Source: an archaeon (GTDB lineage: Archaea > Methanobacteriota > Methanobacteria > Methanobacteriales > Methanobacteriaceae). Taken from it: a stretch of 6,031 nucleotides of DNA. Position numbers and translations under genes: made by a program. Positions 1 to 6,031 of this stretch are shown here, piece after piece. Within the stretch, counting starts at the first letter, position 1; every line of letters starts with the position of its first letter. The stretch covers positions 1 to 6,031 of the forward strand of contig JAKSUE010000092.1 in assembly GCA_024409165.1 (NCBI GenBank), written 5' to 3'. The notes below the pieces were generated by a model. That model worked only from the letters and a program-made list of their open reading frames with translations, made no database searches and was not told where the DNA came from.

Positions 1-88
1 TTATTTATAATTTTTATACTATTAATAATTTAAGAAATAGTTATATTATAACTTACTTTGACTTTTATCTGTGTTAAATTGTAAATTA
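1..88. other. AT-rich non-coding end of window
   Basis: No gene is visible in these bases, which lie downstream of hef on its strand. Positions 44-88 are repeat sequence (described separately). Positions 1-43 are almost pure A/T, and 41-51 form a short inverted repeat (TTATA-T-TATAA). Unlike the other two spacers, this stretch has no long T-run on the minus strand, so the hef transcript end is not evident here and may lie beyond the window. Confidence 0.6.
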
Positions 89-129
89 TTATAACTTACT
101 TTGACTTTTATCTGTGTTAAATTGTAAAT
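44..129. repeat. Perfect 43-bp tandem duplication across the hef stop codon
   Basis: Two identical 43-bp units lie head to tail at 44-86 and 87-129. Identity breaks at once on both sides (43 versus 86, and 87 versus 130, differ). The 87-129 unit encodes the last 12 residues of Hef (L820-L831) plus its TAA stop at 89-91. The 44-86 unit is the same sequence repeated beyond the stop. A second in-frame TAA follows directly at 86-88, so the extra copy is not translated as part of Hef. With zero mismatches the duplication is probably recent, or kept uniform. Confidence 0.95.
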
Positions 130-2584
130 ATTTACTTTCAATTACTTTTCTAATATTTTGTGAAGTTTTTTTACCTATTCCTTCAACTTCTTGGAGCTGT
201 TTTTCATCAGCATTTATGATTGCTTCTACAGAACCAAAGTGTGATAGGAGGTTTTTAGCATTTACAGGACCTATATTTGGTAAAGATTCAATAATAAAGA
301 GTTGTTGTTCCCATAAGTTTTGGGGTTTTTTCTCTGTTCTGATGGAAATGCTTCTTTTTTCACCTTTTTGCTCACGAATAGCTATTCTTTTAATCATGGC
401 TGCTGTGTCTTCTTGGTTTCTTGTTGGGATGATACTGATTCCAAAATCAAGGGCAATTGAAGCAATAGATCCTCTAATTGCATCAGGATTTATGAATCCA
501 GAGTAGAAATCGTCTCCTTCAAGAATCATGATAGGTTTTTTAAACTCTTCCATCATCATTCTTGCTTGTTTAAATAATCTTTTATCAACAATTGAATCAA
601 CAAAGTCTTTTGCAGTTTTTCTTTCAATAGCTACTTCTTCGGTAATCTGGTAATCAGCAACAGTCATAGCTTTAATCTTAATATCAACACCAATTGTATC
701 TAAAGCTCTTAAGACTTTTGAATTACCTTCTCTTGAATCTGCATAAACAATAATTTTATCAGATTTAGCAATTTCATCTTTCATAGAAACAGCATTAACT
801 TCTAAACCTTCTTTAATTTCTTCATCTGAATATTCAGAATAATTATTTTCACTTGTTGTTTCTTCTTCTAAATTATCTTCTAAATCTGAAACATTTTCTT
901 CAATAGATACTGATGATTCTTTTTCATGAATAATACTCTCTTTTTTACCTAATGTTTTAACAGAACGCTCACTTTCAATTCTATCAGCAGCATTTAATTC
1001 TAAACCTTCAATAGCTGCTTTAGTTTCAAGTTGTCTTTTCATTTTACGTTCTTTATTAACACTTGACCAGTAATAAGCTTCATCTCTTGTTCCTTTTGTA
1101 ATTAAAACTTTCATACGACCAGTAGATTTACGTCCTGTTCTTCCTCTTCTTTGAATCATACGTACTTCTGAAGGAACTGGTTCATATAAAATAACAAGGT
1201 CAACAGCTGGAATATCAATACCTTCTTCTGCTACACTTGTTGAAAGTAAAACATCATAATTACCTGTTTTAAAGGATTTAATAATCTCTCTTTGTTTTTT
1301 CTGAGTTAATCCTTTCTCACCATCACGAGTTCCTTGGCCATAAAACTTAACACTTTTAATTCCTTCTCTCTCACATTTTTGGTGAATAATATCTAAAGTA
1401 TCTCTAAATTGAGTAAATACAATAATTTTAGGAGTATCTTTATTCTTATCTCCCTCTGCACCAGTCCTAAGAGAACTTAATCTTGTTTGTTCTTTATCCT
1501 CAGCACCTAACTCTTTTTTAAGAAGTTCTGTGAGTTTATTAAGTTTAGGATGTTCTAATCCCTTTTCTTCTGCTTTCATAGCTAAAGCTGTAGCTTTTGA
1601 AAAGTTAGGGTCTAATCTAAGATTCTTAGCAGCACGAGTAGTTTTCTTTCTTAATCTTTCAATATAACGATTAAAAGGACTTACACCTTGAGTTTCAAGA
1701 AGTTCAAGAGCATGCTGAACATTAATCACAGCTGTAATAATTGACATTGCCCTATAACAATCTTTAGGAGGATTTACAGAACGAGCAATCCTATTTTGAA
1801 TTTTTCCCCTTGCTTGTAAAACATCCCTTTTATTTACAGAAATAGTATTAATAACACCCATCTGTTTTAAACCTTTAAGACGAACTTTTAAAGCTTTATT
1901 AAGTAAATCACGAATCTCTTCAAGTTCTTTATCAAGGTCAATTTTCACCCAATCTATTTTAATTGGATTAAAATAAGGTTTCACATCAGGATCCTCTTCA
2001 CTCTTAACAACTACATCCTGAATAAATAAATTATCACAAACTTCCTTAATCTTTGCCCTATCAGAACCAGGAGAAGCAGTTAAAGCCAAAATAAGATGTT
2101 TCTGACATTCTTTAACATATCTTGAAGCAAGATAAACATAAGAATAAGCACCAACACCATGGTGACATTCATCAAAAACAATCAAAGATACATTTTCAAG
2201 AGTATATCGTCCATTTAATAAATCTGATTCAATAGTCTGAGGAGTAGCAGATATAACCTGAGACTCTACCCAACGTTTCTCCCTATCACTAATCTTAACA
2301 GACCCTGTAATAGAAGCACAAGGTACATTTAAAAATTCCTTAAAACTCTCCTCATGTTGAATAGCTAATGGTTTACTTGGAGATAAAATAAGTATTTTAG
2401 AACCCTTTTCATTTTTTAACCTTTCAGCAGCTACTAACACTGCTATAATAGTCTTACCTAAAGCAGTCGGAGCAACAATCATAGAATTACCTTTAGTCAA
2501 AACATTAGCTGCTAAAACCTGTTGGTAAATTCTTGCCTCAACTTTATCCTTTGGAATTAAAGGGTGATCTATATAACTAACCAT
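89..2584 (-). CDS. hef: Hef: FANCM/XPF-type fork-repair helicase-nuclease
   Basis: Euryarchaeal Hef fuses an SF2 helicase to an XPF-family structure-specific nuclease and processes stalled or branched replication forks. All parts are visible in this 831-residue protein. Helicase lobe 1 has the RxYQ-type start (18-21), Walker A APTALGKT (38-45), SPSKPLAIQH (68-77), ATPQTIESD (113-121), DEAH-like box DECHH (138-142) and TASPG (169-173). An insertion ('thumb') region spans about 200-345. Lobe 2 has IIVFTQF (387-393), STSVAEEGIDIP (448-459) and QRRGRTGR (478-485). An acidic, low-complexity linker covers about 540-605. The nuclease follows, with D616-S-R-E619, D644 and the signature ERKTAKD (654-660). 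Tandem helix-hairpin-helix motifs sit at about 768-776 and 800-808. All catalytic residues look intact. The protein seems somewhat long for the family, mainly through the linker and a hydrophilic stretch at about 360-385. The first ATG lies about 28 bases from a TATA-like box, with no Shine-Dalgarno, suggesting a leaderless mRNA. Confidence 0.96.
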   Translation of the reverse strand: MVSYIDHPLIPKDKVEARIYQQVLAANVLTKGNSMIVAPTALGKTIIAVLVAAERLKNEKGSKILILSPSKPLAIQHEESFKEFLNVPCASITGSVKISDREKRWVESQVISATPQTIESDLLNGRYTLENVSLIVFDECHHGVGAYSYVYLASRYVKECQKHLILALTASPGSDRAKIKEVCDNLFIQDVVVKSEEDPDVKPYFNPIKIDWVKIDLDKELEEIRDLLNKALKVRLKGLKQMGVINTISVNKRDVLQARGKIQNRIARSVNPPKDCYRAMSIITAVINVQHALELLETQGVSPFNRYIERLRKKTTRAAKNLRLDPNFSKATALAMKAEEKGLEHPKLNKLTELLKKELGAEDKEQTRLSSLRTGAEGDKNKDTPKIIVFTQFRDTLDIIHQKCEREGIKSVKFYGQGTRDGEKGLTQKKQREIIKSFKTGNYDVLLSTSVAEEGIDIPAVDLVILYEPVPSEVRMIQRRGRTGRKSTGRMKVLITKGTRDEAYYWSSVNKERKMKRQLETKAAIEGLELNAADRIESERSVKTLGKKESIIHEKESSVSIEENVSDLEDNLEEETTSENNYSEYSDEEIKEGLEVNAVSMKDEIAKSDKIIVYADSREGNSKVLRALDTIGVDIKIKAMTVADYQITEEVAIERKTAKDFVDSIVDKRLFKQARMMMEEFKKPIMILEGDDFYSGFINPDAIRGSIASIALDFGISIIPTRNQEDTAAMIKRIAIREQKGEKRSISIRTEKKPQNLWEQQLFIIESLPNIGPVNAKNLLSHFGSVEAIINADEKQLQEVEGIGKKTSQNIRKVIESKYLQFNTDKSQSKL

Positions 2585-2608
2585 ATAATCTATATATGAT
2601 TAGTATAT

Positions 2609-2616
2609 TATTTAAA
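2609..2616 (-). promoter_or_regulatory. Candidate archaeal TATA box for hef
   Basis: On the minus strand this reads TTTAAATA, with its centre about 28 bases upstream of the hef ATG. Archaeal TATA boxes usually centre about 26-27 bases upstream of the transcription start, which would put the start within a base or two of the ATG. The bases just before the ATG contain no G-rich Shine-Dalgarno motif, which fits a leaderless transcript. The whole spacer is AT-rich, so chance TATA-like words are common; the support here is the spacing. Confidence 0.5.
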
Positions 2617-2714
2617 CATTTAACAAAGAGCATAAGAAAAGTAATACATAGTTAAAGTATATTAAAAAATATTTTAAAAAAATAAAAATTATAAAAAATT
2701 AAAAATAAAAACTT

Positions 2715-2754
2715 AAAAAAAGTAAAAAAATAATAGTTTCCAAGTAAACTATTA
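2715..2754 (-). terminator. Hairpin plus double T-run terminator of the Mur ligase gene
   Basis: Positions 2731-2739 (taatagttt) and 2746-2754 (aaactatta) are perfect reverse complements around a 6-base loop, giving a 9-bp stem. On the minus strand the stem is followed at once by seven Ts (2730-2724), then AC, then seven more Ts (2721-2715). It lies 66 bases past the Mur ligase stop codon. Archaeal polymerase ends transcripts mainly at T-runs and the stem is A/T-rich, so the T-runs may do most of the work. Further T-rich sequence continues to about 2655. Confidence 0.65.
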
Positions 2755-2794
2755 AAACCCATATAAAATTAATAAATTAATAATTAAAATTAAT

Positions 2795-2849
2795 GATTTT
2801 TACAAAACTCTTTAATTGATTATTTACAAAAATCTTTTAATTGATTATC
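2795..2849. repeat. Imperfect tandem repeat across the Mur ligase stop codon
   Basis: Positions 2818-2842 (25 bp) and 2795-2817 (23 bp) are two diverged copies of one sequence, followed by the start of a third match (gattat at 2843-2848). The best-aligned core, 2799-2813 against 2823-2837, agrees at 14 of 15 positions at an offset of 24 bp, which is eight codons. The upstream copy encodes the ligase C-terminus, ending K-D-F-C-K then TAA. Read on in the same frame past the stop, the second copy gives S-I-K-E-F-C-K-N-H and then another TAA. The 24-bp offset keeps the frame. Confidence 0.7.
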
Positions 2850-4466
2850 AAATTTAAAAGCTGCTTCACCAATACAAATTATTAAATCCACATCAGTTTT
2901 TAAAGCTGTTTTAAAACCAATCATGACTCCTTTTGCATCAGTACCTGCAGTACCTACCTTAGCTGATTTATCAGGGGCTTCCTCTGGGAAAACAAAAATA
3001 TTTTTAAGTTCATCATAACTATAATCACCAGAGTAATCATCAGCTTTTGAAGCTTCAATTAAGTCCTTAGAAGCAATATTAGAAGCATAAGAAGAAGGAA
3101 TAATATATTTTACATTTCCAAGTGCAGCATCTAAAATATCTAAATCTCCTTCATGACCAGATTCTGAACTAACTGTAATAACAACAGCCACATCATCATA
3201 AAGTTTACTAACTTCATGTAAAGTAGTTCCAACACCTGCTGGATTATGAGCATAATCAACCATAACAGTCTTATTATCAACTTTACCCATAATCTCCATA
3301 CGACCAGCAGCACCTGTAAAAGTAGCTACTGCCTCCTTAATAACATCATATGGAATTTCTAAAACTTCATGAGCAAGTACAATTGTTCCAAGAGCATTAT
3401 AAACATTATGTAAACCATCCATAGCTAATTTAAATTCAGCCTCACCATCAGGAGCTTCTAATGTGAAAGTCCTATTCTTAATATCAATATCCTTAGCTAA
3501 ATAATCAGGTTTAATATATTTCACACCACAATCTCTAATATCTGCATTAGGACAATCATAAGCCCCAACACCTGAAATTATCTCACGAATCTCAATTTCA
3601 TTTCCACACCAACAAGGTTTAGTATCAACTTTAGATATCTCACTATCAAGACCAAAACGAATAACATTACCCTTAAAGTCCATAGCTTTAAGTAAACCAC
3701 TAATAATAGGATCATCAGCATTAAGCACTAAAGAACCATCATTAGCATCTAAAACCTCAAGAAGCTCACCTTTAACACGAGCATAATCTAAAAATCCATG
3801 GTCATCATCAAGATGATCTAAAGTAATATTAGTAAGTAAACCATAAGAAGCATTAGATAAACTTGCAATAGATTTTATACTTCCAGCATTACCTAAAGTC
3901 CCAGTCTCTAAAATAGCTACATCACCATTAAGACGAGATTGAAGTGAAGGAATAAACTCAGTATTCCCCTGCATACCTTCCAATTTATGTTCACAAGGTT
4001 TAAGACCAGCATAATAAGCAATATGTTTAAGAAGAGTTGTAGTAGTAGTTTTTCCATTAGTTCCACTAATACAAATAACTGGTTTATCAGGTTTAAATAA
4101 TTTAAATATATCACCAAGTTCTAAAACTTGAATACCATAAGAACAAATCATATCAAACACTTTAGCAGTCTTTGGTAAACTTGGTGGAACCACAATATAA
4201 TCTAAATCCTTAAAAAACTCTTCAGGATGCCCACCATAAAAAATATCTATATCATAACCATCAAAAGCACTTTTAAACTTACAATCCTCTTTAGAAGTCC
4301 TATCAGTCCCAAGAACCTTAAATCCATTATCCAAAAGAACCCTTGCAACTAAATTTCCAACAATTCCACAAACCCCAATTACACCAAATACAGAGTTTGA
4401 ATCTAAAGAAGAACTTATCTCATTTAACTTATCATCAGATAAACATGAAAGTTTAAAATTACTCAT
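2820..4466 (-). CDS. Mur ligase family protein, MurC/D-like N-domain with MurT-like core
   Basis: ATP-dependent ligase of the Mur family (548 residues), which joins an amino acid or amine to a carboxylate through an acyl-phosphate. Domains: a Rossmann-like N-domain (about 25-125, glycine-rich GVIGVCGIVG at 28-37, D55 ending the second strand) as in MurC/MurD; the central ATPase with P-loop GTNGKTTTT (135-143), E187, N213 and DHLDDDHG (217-224), K232 at the expected position of the carbamylated lysine, and NADDP (249-253); then the C-domain with GRMEIM (388-393) and DYAHNPAG (404-411). Between ATPase and C-domain is a cysteine insert (C285, C287, C305, C313) whose surroundings resemble the zinc ribbon of MurT. 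GRME and NPAG also recall MurT, yet MurT lacks this N-domain and no GatD partner is adjacent. In Methanobacteriales a role in pseudomurein peptide synthesis is the natural guess; the substrate is not readable. The start is fixed by AGGTGA six bases upstream. Confidence 0.88.
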   Translation of the reverse strand: MSNFKLSCLSDDKLNEISSSLDSNSVFGVIGVCGIVGNLVARVLLDNGFKVLGTDRTSKEDCKFKSAFDGYDIDIFYGGHPEEFFKDLDYIVVPPSLPKTAKVFDMICSYGIQVLELGDIFKLFKPDKPVICISGTNGKTTTTTLLKHIAYYAGLKPCEHKLEGMQGNTEFIPSLQSRLNGDVAILETGTLGNAGSIKSIASLSNASYGLLTNITLDHLDDDHGFLDYARVKGELLEVLDANDGSLVLNADDPIISGLLKAMDFKGNVIRFGLDSEISKVDTKPCWCGNEIEIREIISGVGAYDCPNADIRDCGVKYIKPDYLAKDIDIKNRTFTLEAPDGEAEFKLAMDGLHNVYNALGTIVLAHEVLEIPYDVIKEAVATFTGAAGRMEIMGKVDNKTVMVDYAHNPAGVGTTLHEVSKLYDDVAVVITVSSESGHEGDLDILDAALGNVKYIIPSSYASNIASKDLIEASKADDYSGDYSYDELKNIFVFPEEAPDKSAKVGTAGTDAKGVMIGFKTALKTDVDLIICIGEAAFKFDNQLKDFCK

Positions 4467-4472
4467 TAATAC

Positions 4473-4478
4473 TCACCT
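4473..4478 (-). promoter_or_regulatory. Shine-Dalgarno site of the Mur ligase gene
   Basis: On the minus strand this reads AGGTGA, complementary to the conserved 3' end of archaeal 16S rRNA, six bases before the ATG at 4466. It supports that start codon and implies a leadered mRNA, in contrast to hef. Confidence 0.85.
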
Positions 4479-4530
4479 AATAAACATATAATTAAAATTA
4501 ATTTTAACAATTATAGTTTTCTTTGATTAA

Positions 4531-4537
4531 GTATAAA
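4531..4537 (-). promoter_or_regulatory. Possible TATA box for the Mur ligase gene
   Basis: On the minus strand this reads TTTATAC inside a longer A/T stretch (TTATTTATAC, 4531-4540). A start about 27 bases downstream would give a 5' leader of roughly 40 bases containing the Shine-Dalgarno site. Another TATA-like word, TTTATAAAT, lies at 4541-4549, so the exact box is uncertain. Confidence 0.35.
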
Positions 4538-4544
4538 TAAATTT

Positions 4545-4610
4545 ATAAAAAAGAGTTAAAAAATAAATAGGACAATACTCCAATTCCATAAAAAAGAGTT
4601 AAAAAATAAA
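4545..4610. repeat. Pair of identical 23-bp T-rich direct repeats
   Basis: Positions 4545-4567 and 4588-4610 are identical over 23 bases. On the minus strand each carries two T-runs of six around AACTC. The 20 bases between them (4568-4587), which include ggacaatactcc, are not repeated. Both copies follow the MATE gene and could each act as a termination signal. The region is low in complexity, but the shared gagtt core and exact length make pure chance less likely. Confidence 0.8.
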
Positions 4611-4633
4611 AAATAAAATAAAAAATAAAAAAA
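4590..4633 (-). terminator. T-rich termination region after the MATE gene
   Basis: On the minus strand, beginning 46 bases past the MATE stop codon, there is a succession of T-runs of four to seven bases broken by single As. Euryarchaeal transcripts typically end at such T-tracts without a hairpin, and none is evident here. The repeated T-rich word at 4545-4567 may serve as a back-up. Confidence 0.55.
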
Positions 4634-4678
4634 TTAGATAAAATAAATAAAAATTTAATCATTATAATAAGTATTTTA

Positions 4679-6028
4679 TTAATTAAATTGTAGGTTGGGA
4701 CTATTTTTATTAAATTTATATTTAAATATAACATTTAAAAGAACAATATACAATATAGCCATGATTATTTCAGCTAATGCAATACTTAAAATCACACCTA
4801 AACCATATAAATTAAAAGTAGATTCAAAATAATAAATCAAAGTTATAATAAAAAATACTCTAATAAAACTACCAATAAATGAATAAATACTTAATCCAAG
4901 ACCATCTAAAACTTTTCCAGAAACCAGAGAAATAGGAGTTACTAAACAAATTACAACTAATGCAACTATATACCATGTATTAACAAATGATCCTATAGAA
5001 GATAAATAAGAGATAATTTGAGAATTAAATAAAACTAAAATAATAGAACTTATTATAGATAATACAATACTTATTTTAATACCATAATAATAAAATGATT
5101 TTAAGTCCTTAGTTTTATCTGCACCAAGTAAATGAGCAGTAATACTTAATGTACCTCGTGCAGCACCCCTACTAGGTGATAATATTAAATCTTTAATCTG
5201 ATTAGCTAAAGAATATATTGAAATAGCAATTGGCCCTCCAACAAAAGACAAAACTAAATTAATATAAGTACTTAATACAGTAAAAGTAGATCTATCTAAG
5301 AAATTAGGAATAGTTACTTTAAAAATATCTTTAACAAATCTAGTTTTAAAATTAAAATTACTTAACCTAACTGGAACAAAACCTTTTTTTACAAAATACA
5401 AATAGATAAATAATCCAAAAGGCAATAAAGAAGAAATAATTGTAGCATAAGCCAATCCCATAATTTTAAAACCTAAATAAAATGCAAAAATAGGATCTAA
5501 TACTATATTTAAAATACTACCAATAATTAAAAATACTGTTGGTCTTTTAGTTTCCCCCTCTGCTTGTAAAGTCTCAGGAAAATACTCATTAAAAACAAAA
5601 ATAAATGAAAATATTAACAAAGGAACTAAATAAGAAATAACTAAACCAGCATTAGCTTTAAAATTCATAAATGCTAACAAAGACTCTAAAAAAGGAATCT
5701 CAATTAATGGAAGAAGAATACTCACAATCACACACATTAAAAAACCATGCATCATCACATTATTTGCATTATCCCTATCATTAATCCCTAAAAATTTACT
5801 CATTAATGAATTAGTACCCTGACCAATAGTACTCCCAAAAGTACCAATCAATACAAATAAAGGTGTTGCCACACCTATAGCTGCAACAGCATTATGACCT
5901 AATAATCCAGCCCAAGCTAAATCAATAAGACTATAAAAAGCATCAAAAACCGCAAAAGCAATTAAAGGAAGAGTCAACTTTTTAAAAGCATTTTTAGGTT
6001 CATTAACCATTAATTCATTAATATCCAT
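4679..6028 (-). CDS. MATE-family multidrug/solute efflux protein
   Basis: Cytoplasmic-membrane exporter of the MATE family (NorM/DinF type), which expels organic cations or other small molecules using a Na+ or H+ gradient. The 449 residues match the usual size, and I count about twelve hydrophobic segments in two halves, with the loop between halves near 213-235. Family features: LPLIAFAVFDAFYSLID (20-36) and GLLGHNAVAAIG (41-52) in helix 1 and its loop; GQGTNSLMSKFLG (69-81); QAEGETKRP (155-163), the conserved inter-helix motif; and NIVLDPIFAF (174-183). The second half has SPSRGAARGTLSI (284-296) at the place equivalent to the first-half GQG motif. The substrate cannot be read from sequence. 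The start ATG is three bases from the window edge, so its promoter and ribosome site are not visible and a longer N-terminus cannot be excluded; the short polar N-terminus before helix 1 is normal for the family. Confidence 0.92.
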   Translation of the reverse strand: MDINELMVNEPKNAFKKLTLPLIAFAVFDAFYSLIDLAWAGLLGHNAVAAIGVATPLFVLIGTFGSTIGQGTNSLMSKFLGINDRDNANNVMMHGFLMCVIVSILLPLIEIPFLESLLAFMNFKANAGLVISYLVPLLIFSFIFVFNEYFPETLQAEGETKRPTVFLIIGSILNIVLDPIFAFYLGFKIMGLAYATIISSLLPFGLFIYLYFVKKGFVPVRLSNFNFKTRFVKDIFKVTIPNFLDRSTFTVLSTYINLVLSFVGGPIAISIYSLANQIKDLILSPSRGAARGTLSITAHLLGADKTKDLKSFYYYGIKISIVLSIISSIILVLFNSQIISYLSSIGSFVNTWYIVALVVICLVTPISLVSGKVLDGLGLSIYSFIGSFIRVFFIITLIYYFESTFNLYGLGVILSIALAEIIMAILYIVLLNVIFKYKFNKNSPNLQFN

Positions 6029-6031
6029 AAT

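Noticed and set aside
44..129. CRISPR-like or regulatory repeat array
   Set aside because: There are only two units, they abut with no spacer, and one is plainly coding sequence of hef.
114..506. Open frame of 130 codons on the plus strand
   Set aside because: It lies wholly opposite the conserved nuclease and HhH coding region of hef and its translation resembles no family; it is an antisense shadow.
3917..4117. Open frame of 66 codons on the minus strand inside the Mur ligase gene
   Set aside because: It overlaps the P-loop region of the real gene in another frame and is a low-complexity Leu/Ile-rich shadow.
2820..4466. Reading the Mur ligase as CfbE (coenzyme F430 synthetase), another Mur-like methanogen enzyme
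   Set aside because: The MurC/D-like N-domain and the MurT-like cysteine insert do not match what I recall of CfbE, and no other cfb gene is nearby; I cannot run the alignment that would exclude it fully.
4640..4720. A third 3'-end duplication after the MATE stop codon
   Set aside because: The similarity between the end of the gene and its flank is limited to short A/T words (ATTTAATAAAAATA-like) and does not rise above low-complexity background.
4543..4734. Possible small membrane protein of 63 residues on the minus strand
   Set aside because: It starts inside the MATE gene and runs through the T-rich terminator; its Phe/Ile/Leu content is what any frame through T-runs gives, and no ribosome site is seen.

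Overview
The window looks like a piece of a Methanobacteriales genome, most likely Methanobrevibacter or a close relative. Three things point there: very AT-rich DNA with A/T-run spacers, a full-length Hef helicase-nuclease (a euryarchaeal protein), and a Mur-type peptide ligase (this order builds pseudomurein walls). The genus is inferred from gene content and composition; no marker gene settles it.

Layout: three protein genes, all on the minus strand, so transcription runs from high to low coordinates. In that order they are a MATE-family multidrug/solute exporter (6028-4679), a Mur ligase family protein (4466-2820) and hef (2584-89). The spacers are 212 bp (4467-4678) and 235 bp (2585-2819). 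Each holds T-rich termination-like sequence (read on the minus strand) followed by a candidate promoter for the next gene, so the genes are probably three separate transcription units. No RNA gene, CRISPR array, insertion sequence or prophage gene is visible. The first 88 bases are non-coding apart from a repeat.

Functions: hef acts on stalled or branched replication forks. The Mur ligase is an ATP-dependent amide-bond-forming enzyme, presumably for pseudomurein peptide or a related molecule. The MATE protein is a 12-helix membrane exporter. They do not form an obvious pathway.

The unusual material is small in scale. (1) A perfect 43-bp tandem duplication sits exactly across the hef stop codon. 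(2) A diverged, roughly 24-bp echo of the Mur ligase C-terminus lies just past its stop codon, still in frame. (3) The Mur ligase carries a MurT-like cysteine insert with altered spacing, behind a MurC/MurD-like N-terminal domain that bacterial MurT lacks. (4) Strand composition flips along hef. (5) A true hairpin plus T-run sits behind the Mur ligase gene. I see no convincing new multi-gene system here.
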